A DNA stretch of 64,000 nt from Thermohahella caldifontis. GTDB taxonomy: Bacteria > Pseudomonadota > Gammaproteobacteria > Pseudomonadales > Oleiphilaceae. The stretch is taken from contig NZ_CP154858.1 of NCBI RefSeq assembly GCF_041153465.1, forward strand, positions 1,364,001 through 1,428,000, written 5' to 3'. The notes beneath the pieces are model-generated. The model ran no database searches. It saw only the letters and a list, made by a program, of their open reading frames with translations, and was not told where the DNA came from. Positions 16,047 through 24,302 of this stretch are shown piece by piece. The stretch's first letter is position 1, and each line of letters begins with the position of its first letter. A program made the position numbers and the translations under genes.

Positions 16047-17495
16047 TGTCAACCCAATTCTAAAATGTCCCCTTTTTACCAAAGCTAAAGTGTCCCCTTT
16101 GGGTATCCTGTTTCAGGAGGTTACCGACTGCCTGCCGGAGGCCGCTTTACCAACCGGAGAACGTCGCCATGGATGGTCCGGCGCGGGCTTTCTGCCTGAG
16201 GATGCCTTTTGTCTGGCTCTCGCCTTGTCGACACGTTGGTGGAGGCTTTTCTCGTCATCCAAAGGGACCGGGGGCTCGCCTTCGCTCAGGATTTGCCAAT
16301 CCAGTTGATGCCCTTTGTGGAGCACCGTCACATGGCCATCCTGTGCTTCACAGATGGTGATCCGGGCGCCCCGGAGCCGATAGCCCTTTCCATAGCCGGT
16401 GAGCTGGTATTCCCGGTTCCTGAACTGAAAGGTCAGGTTCTTTGAGAGCTTTCGGTGGTTGTGCAGGCACAGGATGAGCGCCAGCTCCTCTGGTGTGTGC
16501 AGAACGGGGCGGTGAGCATCCGTGGCGTTCTGGGCGGGTTTGGCAAAGCGTGCGTTGAAATCGCGCATAAAGCCCGGCAGCCAGGCATTGGCGGTCTCAA
16601 TGTCCGAGATGCCCGCAAGACGCAACTCCTTGACGAGGCGGTCCTGAAGCGTCTGGTTGGCACGCTCGACACGCCCCTTGGCCTGAGGGGTATTGGCATG
16701 AATGGGCTCGATATCCAGCGTTTTGAGAGCCCGGGTGAACTGGGTCAGCTCACCTTCGCGCTCGGGTTGGTTTACCCGGAAGATGCTGTGCTTGTCGGAA
16801 TACAAAGCAGCGGGGCGGCCGTGCTCGGCCAGATAGCCTTGCAGTGTCTGCAGGTAAGCCCAGGTGGTCTCGGCCGGGGCGAAGCGTAATGCCATCAGTT
16901 CACTGGTGGCGTCATCAATGAACACGATCAGGGTGCAGCGCGGGCCGCGCCCTTCAAACCAGTCATGTGGTGAGCCGTCAATCTGAATCAGCTCGCCGCG
17001 ACAGGGCCGTCTGGGACGTCGCTGGTGAATCCGGGCGGCCTTGCGTTTTCCGGGTTTCCAGAGTCCGTCAGCGATCATCCACTGTCGGAGGGTCTCGGCT
17101 GACAGCTTGTATCCATGCAGTGCGGTGAGTTTTTCACAGGCAAGCGTTGGTCCGAAATCAGGGTAGCGTGTGCGAACCAGAGAGAGTACTTCCTTGCGCA
17201 CGGCCCCGGGAATTGCATTGCCCGGGCGTTTACCGAGATGGCCGGAAACCAGTCCTGACGGCCCCTTCTGACGAAAGCGGGCGACCAGACGCTTAACTTG
17301 CCGGACACTCAGCCCAAGCTGCCGGGCAGCTTCCTGTTGCCGAAGCTGTTTTGCGGTCACCTGCTGAATGATTGCCAGCCGATCGATCGCTTTTTGCGTC
17401 ATTGCAATGGTCTCCTCTGCCATTGCCCCCTCCTGTATCCCAAAAGGGGACATTTTAGAATTGCGAGAAGGGGACATTACAGCTTTGGGCTAACA
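16047..17495 (-). mobile_element. ISNCY-type insertion sequence (1449 bp) with 16-bp target duplication
   Basis: The left end reads TGTCAACCCAA and the right end, on the other strand, TGTTAGCCCAA. The flanking 16-mer GGGGCTTGAGTTTCTG is present at 16031-16046 and 17496-17511. Each end carries two tandem subterminal copies of RTGTCCCCTT, likely transposase sites. One transposase gene fills the element. The intact duplication shows simple, probably recent, insertion. The duplication length suits the IS1202-like branch grouped under ISNCY (family knowledge). Confidence 0.88.
16113..17423 (-). CDS. ISNCY-family DDE transposase
   Basis: A 436-residue transposase from the ATG at 17423, with GGAGG upstream. 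An N-terminal HTH is visible ('QQEAARQLGLSVRQVKRLV'). The DDE core shows Asp in 'QIDGSPHDWFEG', Asp in 'LYSDKHSIFR' and Glu in 'AKGRVERANQTL'. The C-terminus is basic. All catalytic residues are present and the frame is open, so it is probably active. A longer start (454 residues) would run into the subterminal repeats and is less likely. Confidence 0.9.
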   Translation of the reverse strand: MAEETIAMTQKAIDRLAIIQQVTAKQLRQQEAARQLGLSVRQVKRLVARFRQKGPSGLVSGHLGKRPGNAIPGAVRKEVLSLVRTRYPDFGPTLACEKLTALHGYKLSAETLRQWMIADGLWKPGKRKAARIHQRRPRRPCRGELIQIDGSPHDWFEGRGPRCTLIVFIDDATSELMALRFAPAETTWAYLQTLQGYLAEHGRPAALYSDKHSIFRVNQPEREGELTQFTRALKTLDIEPIHANTPQAKGRVERANQTLQDRLVKELRLAGISDIETANAWLPGFMRDFNARFAKPAQNATDAHRPVLHTPEELALILCLHNHRKLSKNLTFQFRNREYQLTGYGKGYRLRGARITICEAQDGHVTVLHKGHQLDWQILSEGEPPVPLDDEKSLHQRVDKARARQKASSGRKPAPDHPWRRSPVGKAASGRQSVTS

Positions 17496-17584
17496 GGGGC
17501 TTGAGTTTCTGTCGTTGTTGGACGATAATCGTGTTAACGACTCACCCCTTGCGAGGTCATTCAGTTGACTCCCGCTCGGGGCGG

Positions 17585-17608
17585 AAAAACCGCCGAAAGG
17601 CGGTTTTT
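17585..17608. terminator. Bidirectional-looking intrinsic terminator
   Basis: AAAAACCGCC-GAAA-GGCGGTTTTT: a 10-bp perfect stem with a GAAA tetraloop, A-tract on one side and T-tract on the other. It lies 23 bp before the NYN gene. It would insulate that gene from upstream transcription, or it could form part of its leader. The neighbouring stretch 17511-17541 holds an imperfect dyad (GTCGTT...ACGATAATCGT...AACGAC) that may be an operator. Confidence 0.7.
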
Positions 17609-17631
17609 CCATTTCTGGGGTAAGGAAACCG

Positions 17632-18318
17632 GTGCGAACGATCGTCTACATCGATGGGTACAATCTATACTATGGCCGCTTGAAACACTCGCCTTACAAG
17701 TGGCTGGATATCTATCGATTATTTTCAGAGCACATCATCAGAGCCCAGTCACCTCAGGCCAAAGTTGTCAAAACCAAATACTTTACTGCTGACATCAAGG
17801 CCAGGGTTGCCTCTCACGGTCAAGCAGCACAGAAAGCACAGAACGATTATCACAGGGCTTTGACAACCCTCTATCCCGATCACATCGAGATCATCAAAGG
17901 TTTTTACTCGCTCGACTACGCAAAACTCCCGCGTTATAAACGTCCACTGGATAAATCCGACCGAGTGGATGTCTGGCGATTGGAAGAAAAGCAAACCGAC
18001 GTCAGTATCGCACTCCATGCATATCGTGATGTCATTCGGAAAGAGTGCGATCAGATTGTGTTGGTGTCGAATGACACCGACCTTGAACCGGCACTACAGA
18101 TGATTCGGATGGATGTTGGAAACAATGTCGATATTGGGATCGTCATTCCGATATCGAAACCAGAACCAGGAAAGGCACATCGTCCGCCTAATCAGCGGCT
18201 TAGCCAATATGCGAACTGGACAAGACGTTACATCTTGGATAGTGAGCTTGCGAACAGCCAGTTACCGAACCCGATCCCAACGAAGAAAAAACCCATCCTT
18301 CGCCCCAATTACTGGTGA
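17632..18318 (+). CDS. NYN-domain (LabA/DUF88-like) protein, putative RNase
   Basis: A 228-residue PIN-fold protein. Conserved acidic positions are visible in 'VYIDGYNLYYG' (residues about 4-14), 'KQTDVSIALHAY' and 'VLVSNDTDLEPAL', the NYN metal-binding pattern. Such proteins are predicted or shown RNases and are common in defence islands. The start is GTG at 17632 with AAGGA upstream. The gene is visibly richer in A and T than its neighbours, which suggests separate acquisition. It ends two bases before the convergent 314-residue gene. Confidence 0.82.
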   Translation: MRTIVYIDGYNLYYGRLKHSPYKWLDIYRLFSEHIIRAQSPQAKVVKTKYFTADIKARVASHGQAAQKAQNDYHRALTTLYPDHIEIIKGFYSLDYAKLPRYKRPLDKSDRVDVWRLEEKQTDVSIALHAYRDVIRKECDQIVLVSNDTDLEPALQMIRMDVGNNVDIGIVIPISKPEPGKAHRPPNQRLSQYANWTRRYILDSELANSQLPNPIPTKKKPILRPNYW

Positions 18319-18320
18319 CC

Positions 18321-19265
18321 TTACACCATGAGCCAACAATAACCGCCACCATAGCCGATGGCCGATTTCCAGTCTTCCTTGCATCCGCTGAATACGTGGC
18401 TCATTGTCCTTACCGTCGACCCCGCCTCTACTTCCACAAGAACCTTGGCTGTCCTCAATCGAGGTTCACCTCGCTCCCATGCCTCATAGAGAATGCGGAC
18501 GATCCTCTTGTGCGTGTGACCGGTAAAACGGTACTTCCGCTCATGGATACGCAGATAACCGCCGTCCTCGCTGCACTCCACGGGTGCCCACTCTTTCGTG
18601 GACTGAGCGGACATCCCGACGAAGGTGGCCAGGGTTTCCATGTCCACCCTCTCCAGAACATCACGATTCGGCGAAAAGAGATCCAGCAGGGGTAAGAGGA
18701 TCGGGTCCCCTGGCAAAGTGGGGCCATGCCGGCTCGGGTTGGTATCCGTAAGAATGAGGCAGGATCCCCGCCGGGGATATTCGAGAAGCGCCGTCCGTAC
18801 ACTTGAGTGGGTTTCCGGGAGACCCGCCCGTCGCAGAAAGAGTACCGCCATCCTACGCCGGCCGATCCAGGTCTCTCCCAGTTCCCACAGTAGCTCCGGC
18901 AGTAGAGCCTCTGGTTGGGTGCGCTCCGGCATATCGAGCCACTGTCGGATCGCCGACAGCAACTGCTCGAAATGGACCTTGCAGGACTTCAACCGGTCGG
19001 GCGGGACGGTGACCCAGCCGGCCGTGGGCGAGAAATACCGATAGGCCTTACGTTCACTGTCCCACTCCAGTTCGTAGTCTCGACCGTCCACTTCGATGTG
19101 TCCGGTGCGGTTACCGGACGGAACCAGCCATCGGTTCGAAAGTAGTTCGCCGATCTCGGGGAAATCCTCGGCCAGTGCCGCGTTCAGGAGAGCCTTCGGG
19201 TGTCCTGCGGCGCGCAGCAAAAGGGCCAGCGCAGCTCGCGAGAACCGGGGTTGCCCAGCCGTCAT
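18321..19265 (-). CDS. Unknown protein with C-terminal winged helix (module gene 2)
   Basis: A 314-residue protein of no family known to me. Residues about 1-50 are hydrophobic and helical. The middle has a short beta segment ('GHIEVDGRDYELEWDSERKAYRYF'). The last 75 residues ('YRFTGHTHKRIVRILYEAWE' onwards) read as a winged helix-turn-helix and end in an aromatic tail. Its ATG overlaps the 390-residue gene stop (ATGA at 19262-19265), so the pair is co-translated. It could be the DNA-sensing or DNA-binding partner of that protein, by inference from context. Confidence 0.6.
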   Translation of the reverse strand: MTAGQPRFSRAALALLLRAAGHPKALLNAALAEDFPEIGELLSNRWLVPSGNRTGHIEVDGRDYELEWDSERKAYRYFSPTAGWVTVPPDRLKSCKVHFEQLLSAIRQWLDMPERTQPEALLPELLWELGETWIGRRRMAVLFLRRAGLPETHSSVRTALLEYPRRGSCLILTDTNPSRHGPTLPGDPILLPLLDLFSPNRDVLERVDMETLATFVGMSAQSTKEWAPVECSEDGGYLRIHERKYRFTGHTHKRIVRILYEAWERGEPRLRTAKVLVEVEAGSTVRTMSHVFSGCKEDWKSAIGYGGGYCWLMV

Positions 19266-20434
19266 TCCCCAGCGTCCTCGAGCAGGCCCCAGCGCTTGAG
19301 GTATTTTTCGCCGATCAGCCGCTCACGGTCCGTCCGGCTACGGAGATCGCAACCGTTCGGCATGGAGATCTTGACCGGCAGCACCTTGCCCCGCTTGGCG
19401 CCATTTTCAGGATGGAAGCGAATGGAGAGCTTTGCTTGCGTTGGAAAGAAAAATCCCGACTTCAGGGGATTGCGGTCTCCGAGAAACTCATCGGCATATT
19501 CGTAGAGGTTCATGTCAGAGCGCACCGGTACCTCAAGGGTAAGCCACCCTTGTTCACCGGTATCCTTCAGCCGGATCATAACCACCTCGACCGATTCGAT
19601 CCCGTCCTCGGGATCGGTGTCCAGGTTGGGCCGGGACATGAGCGGCTGCAGGTTGTAGCGCCGCAGCGGGACCTGCACCGCTTCGACCGGCTGCTTCAGC
19701 AGTTCCCGGGTGAAGGCCCTGGCGATGGTGTCCCGGCGCTCCCGGCGTGAGGCCACCACCTCGATGACGCCGGACTCCGGGGCATAGATGACGGCGTGCT
19801 CGGACACGGGCCGGCGGATCCGTGGGACGATGTCGTTGCCGGCGAACTCCAGGTAGGAATCCGGCAACCCCTCCTGATAGATCATCACCTGGATGACCTC
19901 GGTTTCCTCGCCTTCCCCATCAGGCAGGGTCCGTTCGAAGACCTCGATCTTCACCTTGTCGCCGAGTCCGAACATCTCCCGCAGCCGGGACTGGAACGCC
20001 TCGATCGACACTGGGTCCGTGGCAAGCGTGATCCCCGGCTCGCTCTGGTAGCCGCCCCAATTCCGGCCGAAGCGGTACTGGTCCGCGTAGCGGATGTCCT
20101 CGGCATGCCGGAAATTGTCCGGCTCGTGCAGGTAGACCCAGCGGCTCCGCTCCACGGCGGATTCCAGCGACCGGAACGTCGTCACGTCACCGACGGCCTC
20201 GAGCAAGGCCGCCTGACCGATCTCGTCGGCCATGTGGTAGATGCGTTCGGCGTCGATGCGCAATCGGGCCTTCGCGTCGGAATCGAGATGGTCGACCAGC
20301 TGGATGACGTTCTGCGTGACCGCATCCGGGTCCTGCGTCCAGTCCACGCCCTCGAGGGGGATCTTCTTGTGGGTGAAATACTCCCGCAGGCCTTCGGCGG
20401 AAGCGTGACGGATGAAGTTTCGAACGATTGGCAT
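19262..20434 (-). CDS. Unknown 390-residue protein (module gene 1)
   Basis: This starts MPIVRNFIRHASAEGLREYF at the ATG at 20434, with AGAGGA upstream. There is no signal peptide, membrane helix, Walker motif or obvious nuclease motif. The N-terminal third is helical; the middle and C-terminus alternate beta and charged segments ('IEVVASRRERRDTIARAFTREL', 'GFFFPTQAKLSIRFHPENGAK'). It is transcribed away from the XRE/ImmA pair, and a -35 palindrome is shared between the two promoters. I assign no function. A role as effector controlled by the XRE repressor is inference. Confidence 0.58.
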   Translation of the reverse strand: MPIVRNFIRHASAEGLREYFTHKKIPLEGVDWTQDPDAVTQNVIQLVDHLDSDAKARLRIDAERIYHMADEIGQAALLEAVGDVTTFRSLESAVERSRWVYLHEPDNFRHAEDIRYADQYRFGRNWGGYQSEPGITLATDPVSIEAFQSRLREMFGLGDKVKIEVFERTLPDGEGEETEVIQVMIYQEGLPDSYLEFAGNDIVPRIRRPVSEHAVIYAPESGVIEVVASRRERRDTIARAFTRELLKQPVEAVQVPLRRYNLQPLMSRPNLDTDPEDGIESVEVVMIRLKDTGEQGWLTLEVPVRSDMNLYEYADEFLGDRNPLKSGFFFPTQAKLSIRFHPENGAKRGKVLPVKISMPNGCDLRSRTDRERLIGEKYLKRWGLLEDAGE

Positions 20435-20488
20435 GATCGGGGTCCTCTTTGTCTGCGGGAGCACAAAAAGTTCACTACAGAGAACCCC

Positions 20489-20540
20489 TAAGGTAGAAGC
20501 GGGAATAACGCTTGTCAAGCACAACTCGTATGCCTATACT
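20489..20540. promoter_or_regulatory. Overlapping divergent promoters sharing a -35 palindrome
   Basis: On the plus strand TTGTCA (20512-20517) and TATACT (20535-20540) are 17 bp apart and face the XRE gene. On the minus strand TTGACA (20517-20512) is followed after 17 bp by TACCTT (20494-20489), facing the 390-residue gene. Both -35 boxes lie in the palindrome GCTTG-T-CAAGC (20510-20520). A repressor bound there would block both directions, and the XRE protein is the obvious candidate. Confidence 0.68.
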
Positions 20541-20580
20541 GAACTTCTGATTTTCAAGCAAAAAATCACGGGAACGGACC

Positions 20581-20904
20581 ATGGCCAACCTGCTGGGATC
20601 GAAGATCAAGAAGCTGCGCAAGGCCAAGGGACTGACCCTGGAGCAACTCGCCGAGATGGTGGGGTCAGGGAAGAGCTACATCTGGGAGCTGGAGAACCGC
20701 GGGGTCAAGCGCCCCTCCGCGGAGAAGCTCGCCGCCATCGCCCGGACGCTGGACACGACCACCGAGTACCTGGTCGACAACGGCATGACCGAGCCGACCG
20801 ACGAGGTGCGCAAGGAAGCGTTCTTCCGCAAATTCCAGGGACTGAGCCCGGAGGATCAGCGGAAAATCGAAGACATCGTCGATGCCTGGAGCCGCAAGCA
20901 GTGA
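20581..20904 (+). CDS. XRE-family transcriptional regulator
   Basis: A 107-residue repressor-like protein with a classic HTH_3 domain at residues about 6-62 ('IKKLRKAKGLTLEQLAEMVG', 'SYIWELENRGVKRPSAEKLAAIAR') and a helical tail. It overlaps the ImmA-like protease start (GTGA). In ICEBs1-type switches an XRE repressor (ImmR) is cut by its ImmA partner, which induces the element. The same arrangement here suggests autoregulation through the palindrome at 20510-20520. Confidence 0.88.
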   Translation: MANLLGSKIKKLRKAKGLTLEQLAEMVGSGKSYIWELENRGVKRPSAEKLAAIARTLDTTTEYLVDNGMTEPTDEVRKEAFFRKFQGLSPEDQRKIEDIVDAWSRKQ

Positions 20905-21788
20905 CCGGGAAGAAGCGGCCCCACAAGGAAGCCAACCGAATTTCGCATATTCTGGATCTTGCCCTTCCACCGGAAGACCGCTACCCCGTCGACATTGAGC
21001 ACATCGCTCTGCATCTCACGCCCGATTTCAACGAAGACCCGATCACAATGGTTCGGGGCGACACCTTCGACCGCTTCGAGGGTGCCTTGCTCAGGAACCC
21101 GGAGAAGCCGGAATGGGCCATCCTGTACAACACCAACATCCAGCATCCCGGACGCCTGCGCTTCACCCTGGCCCACGAACTGGGCCATTACATGCTCCAC
21201 CGGAAAGACTTCGATACGAACGGCATCGAATGCGGCACCGGCGATATGCTCCGCTACGACTCGGGGTATACAGAGCGGGAGGAGGAAGCCAACGCCTTCG
21301 CGGCCTGCCTGCTTATGCCGGCCCATGATTTCCGCAGCCAGACGGAAAATGAGCGCTTCAGCTTCGACCTGCTCGGCCACTGCGCCGACCGCTACGGGGT
21401 TTCCCTGACCTCGGCCGTGCTGCGCTGGCTGGAGTTCACACCCAGGCGTGCCATCGCGGTCTTTTCCGAAGAGGGCGGGATGCACTGGGCCAAGTCCAGC
21501 ACCAAGGCCTTCAAAAGCGGCAAATACTTCGCAACGCGCCGTGGCTACAATGAGGTGCCCGCCGCCTCGATGGCGGCGCAACAGACCTTTTCCCATGAAG
21601 CACGCAACGGCGTCCGCCACGGCCCCGGCGTGTGGTTCGACGACGAGGAAGTGGTCGAGCACACCATCTACTCGGAAGAATACGAGAAGACCCTGACCGT
21701 ACTGCTCCTCGACGACATCGGCGGCTACGACCGGCTGGACGAGGAACCCGAGGAAGACGTCGCCGACCGGTTCTCCCGGGGATTCTGA
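20901..21788 (+). CDS. ImmA/IrrE-type zinc metallopeptidase
   Basis: A 295-residue protein from GTG at 20901. The zinc motif HELGH is at about residues 92-96, and the third ligand region 'EREEEANAFAACLLMP' follows, the standard ImmA/IrrE signature. The C-terminal 130 residues form an extension that may sense a signal. It presumably cleaves or inactivates the adjacent XRE repressor in response to stress or DNA damage, as ImmA does with ImmR (family knowledge); the substrate here is inference. Confidence 0.88.
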   Translation: MTGKKRPHKEANRISHILDLALPPEDRYPVDIEHIALHLTPDFNEDPITMVRGDTFDRFEGALLRNPEKPEWAILYNTNIQHPGRLRFTLAHELGHYMLHRKDFDTNGIECGTGDMLRYDSGYTEREEEANAFAACLLMPAHDFRSQTENERFSFDLLGHCADRYGVSLTSAVLRWLEFTPRRAIAVFSEEGGMHWAKSSTKAFKSGKYFATRRGYNEVPAASMAAQQTFSHEARNGVRHGPGVWFDDEEVVEHTIYSEEYEKTLTVLLLDDIGGYDRLDEEPEEDVADRFSRGF

Positions 21789-21853
21789 CTGTCATTCCTA
21801 CGCACTGGCACGCGCCTTCGAGATGAGGCGGAGTGCCGCCTTCCGGACAATAT

Positions 21854-21863
21854 CGCTTGTCAA
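21854..21863 (+). promoter_or_regulatory. Second copy of the CGCTTGTCAA motif
   Basis: The 10-mer CGCTTGTCAA at 21854-21863 is identical to 20509-20518 at the XRE promoter and in the same orientation. It lies 36 bp before the recombinase operon. A partner half ACAAGCG ends at 21900, giving a wide inverted repeat. It could be a second operator for the XRE protein. The 111-bp gap 21789-21899 shows no good -10 box. Confidence 0.5.
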
Positions 21864-21899
21864 CGGTTTCGAATCTTTCGACGCTAACCGGAACAAGCG

Positions 21900-22085
21900 A
21901 TGCAAACCTTTCTACCTACGCAAGACCTCACCGACGAGGAACGCATCACCGAGGCCGCCGAGATCCTCGCAGCAGGCGTGATCCGCCTCCGGAACGCCCG
22001 AAAAGAGAGCGAAGTTCCACTGGACTTCCTGCCCGCCGGAAGCGTTCATCATGATCCCTATCCCAACGGAGAAGATGAACGATGA
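21900..22085 (+). CDS. Small hypothetical protein of recombinase operon
   Basis: A 61-residue acidic protein (MQTFLPTQDLTDEERITEAAEIL...). Its stop overlaps the DUF2924 start (ATGA), which supports translation as a unit. Similar short helical proteins often precede DUF2924 and serine recombinase genes in proteobacterial islands (family knowledge). No function is known. The ribosome site is weak. Confidence 0.55.
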   Translation: MQTFLPTQDLTDEERITEAAEILAAGVIRLRNARKESEVPLDFLPAGSVHHDPYPNGEDER

Positions 22086-22507
22086 GCGATGACGTAATCG
22101 GCAAGGTGGCGGCCCTGCCGTCGCTGGACAACGACGAGCTGAGGCGCCTCTGGCGTGAGCTGTTCGACGAGCCGGCCCCGCGCAAGAAGCGAGACTACCT
22201 CATCCCGCGGCTGGCCTGGCGCATCCAGGAGCTGGCCTACGGTGGCCTGTCCGATTCAGCGCAGGACCGCATCAAGCGGCTGGTACGAAGCGGTGAGCAG
22301 GTCAAACCCAGCAGCCGACGGATCAAGCGCCCCGCCGTCGGCACCCGACTGATCCGGGAATATCAGGGCGTCGAGCACCATGTCACCGTGACCCGCAACG
22401 GCTTCGAGTACCAGGGGCGCAACTACCGCAGCCTGTCCCATATCGCGCGGGAGATCACCGGCACCCGCTGGTCCGGCCCGCTGTTTTTCGGCTTAACGGG
22501 GAAGTGA
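22082..22507 (+). CDS. DUF2924 domain protein
   Basis: A 141-residue protein. The N-terminal half reads 'LRRLWRELFDEPAPRKKRDY' and 'LAWRIQELAYGGLS', and the basic C-terminal half reads 'GTRLIREYQGVEHHVTVTRNGFEYQGRNYRSLSHIAREITGTRWSG', the DUF2924 signature. The family is found almost always beside large serine recombinases and is thought to assist them. Here it precedes the recombinase by three bases, so it is part of the same operon. Confidence 0.85.
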   Translation: MSDDVIGKVAALPSLDNDELRRLWRELFDEPAPRKKRDYLIPRLAWRIQELAYGGLSDSAQDRIKRLVRSGEQVKPSSRRIKRPAVGTRLIREYQGVEHHVTVTRNGFEYQGRNYRSLSHIAREITGTRWSGPLFFGLTGK

Positions 22508-22510
22508 ACC

Positions 22511-23856
22511 ATGGCAGGAAAAACGAAATGCGTCCGCTGCGTGGTCTATACCCGCAAATCCTCCGAGGAGGGCCTGGAACAGGAGTTCAACTCCCTGGAC
22601 GCCCAGCGCGAGGCCGGCGAGGCCTATATCCGGTCGCAGAAGCACGAGGGCTGGGTGCTCCTGCCCGACCGCTATGACGATGGCGGCTACTCGGGCGGCT
22701 CCATGGACCGTCCCGGCTTGCGGCGGCTGCTGGATGACGTGAAGACGGACAAGATCGATGTGGTCGTGGTCTACAAGGTGGACCGGCTCAGCCGCTCCCT
22801 GGGCGACTTCGCCCAGATCATCGACCTGTTCGACAAGCACGGCGTCTCTTTCGTCTCGGTCACCCAGCAGTTCAACACCACCACCTCCATGGGGCGGCTC
22901 ACGCTGAACATCCTCCTCTCTTTCGCCCAGTTCGAGCGCGAGGTGACCGGGGAGCGGATCCGGGACAAGATCGCCCTGTCGAAGAAGAAAGGCATGTGGA
23001 TGGGCGGCCATGTGCCGCTGGGCTACGACGTCGCCAACCGCAAGCTGGTACCCAACGAGCTGGAGGCGGCCCTGGTGCGGCGCATCTTCAACCGCTTCGT
23101 CCGGCTGGGATCCACCACCCTGCTGTGCAAGGAACTCAACGAGCAGGGCTTCCGCACCAAGCGCCGGCGCGGGCGCGACGGCCGGATGAACAACGGCTTT
23201 CCCTTCACCAAGACCACGATCTACAAGATCCTCAAGAACCGCCTCTACCTGGGCGAGATCCGGCACAAGGACAAGTGGTACCCGGGGAACACCAGGCCAT
23301 CATCGACCAGGACCTGTGGGACAAGGCCCAGGCGATCATGGCGCAGGACCGCGGCCGGCGCGCCGCCGACTGCCGGCGCAAGACGCCGGCGCCGCTCAAG
23401 GGGCTGCTCTACGGCCCCGACGGCAAGGCGATGACGCCCTCCCACACCCGGCGGGGCGACAAGATCTACCGCTACTACGTCACCCACACCGCCAACAAGA
23501 AAGGCTACGAGGAATGTCCGGTGCGCCTGGTGCGGGCCGGTGACATCGAGGGCATCGTCTTCGACCAGATCAAGGCGATCTTCAGGAATCCCGCCATGAT
23601 CGTCAGCACCTGGAAGGTCGCGAACACGCTCGACGACGGCATCACCGAGGACGAGGTGCGCGAAAGCCTGCAATCCATCGAGGCCGTCTGGGATCACCTC
23701 TACCACAAGGAGCAGGCCCGGCTGCTGCAGCTTTTCATCGAGCGCATCCGCGTGGAACCGGAAGGCGTCCACATCGACATCCGCACCTGCGGCATCAACA
23801 GCCTTGTGCTGGACATCAAGGCCGCGGCGCGCGAAACGAAGGAGATGACGGCATGA
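22511..23856 (+). pseudogene. Large serine recombinase, broken by one missing base
   Basis: Frame 1 (from 22511) holds the resolvase domain with the catalytic Ser in 'VVYTRKSSEEG', the 'DRLSR' segment and the recombinase domain. Frame 3 continues from 'EHQAIIDQDLWDKAQ' through the zinc ribbon and coiled-coil to 23856. The frames meet at the G4 run 23284-23287; one added G restores a 448-codon reading frame. The enzyme would integrate, excise or invert DNA between att sites. A sequencing error is more likely than decay because both halves are well conserved and three other genes show the same defect. Confidence 0.82.
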
Positions 23857-24263
23857 AGCCCCGAATCAACCTGAGCCGTGACGGCAAGCGGATCGAAATC
23901 TTCATTCCGGCCCGGCTGGCGCGCAACGCCGGCCGCAAGACCATCCTCTCGCCCACCGGACAGCCGGTGAACCCGGACCGCAACGAGGAGGCGGACGTGA
24001 CCCTGCTCAACGCCCTGATCCGAGCCCACCGGTGGAGCCGCTGGCTGGCCAGGGGCAAGTACGAGAGCGTCAAGGAACTCGCCGAGGCTGAGGGCATCAC
24101 CAGCGCCAGCTACGCTTCACGGATTCTGCGCCTGACCCTGCTGGCGCCGGACATCCAGGAAGCGATCCTCAACAGCACCCACCCGGCACACCTGACCTTG
24201 GCCGACTTCATGGATCCCTTTCCCCACCTGTGGGAGCTGCAGCGGAAGCAGTTCGGGTTTTGA
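23853..24263 (+). CDS. Recombinase-associated HTH protein (split C-terminal extension)
   Basis: A 136-residue protein whose start overlaps the recombinase stop. The segment 'LAEAEGITSASYASRILRLT' followed by 'LLAPDIQEAIL' resembles the ParB-like HTH extension fused to the C-terminus of some large serine recombinases (family knowledge, from memory). Here it is a separate coupled gene. It probably helps the recombinase recognise DNA. The stop overlap ATGA and strong conservation of the motif support a functional protein. Confidence 0.62.
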   Translation: MKPRINLSRDGKRIEIFIPARLARNAGRKTILSPTGQPVNPDRNEEADVTLLNALIRAHRWSRWLARGKYESVKELAEAEGITSASYASRILRLTLLAPDIQEAILNSTHPAHLTLADFMDPFPHLWELQRKQFGF

Positions 24264-24302
24264 TAGCCATGGAGGGGGCAGGCGTTCCAGGCAAGATGCT
24301 GA

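Noticed and set aside
20412..21788. A 458-codon plus-strand frame fusing the XRE upstream region to the ImmA protease
   Set aside because: The first part reads the XRE gene in the wrong frame; the coupled GTG start at 20901 explains the protease.
23280..23300. Programmed ribosomal frameshift in the recombinase
   Set aside because: No slippery heptamer or downstream pseudoknot was recognised, and the same one-base loss occurs in three unrelated genes.
22996..23856. Independent gene starting at 22996 inside the recombinase
   Set aside because: Its first 95 residues are a shadow of the recombinase; only the part after 23287 is real and belongs to the same protein.
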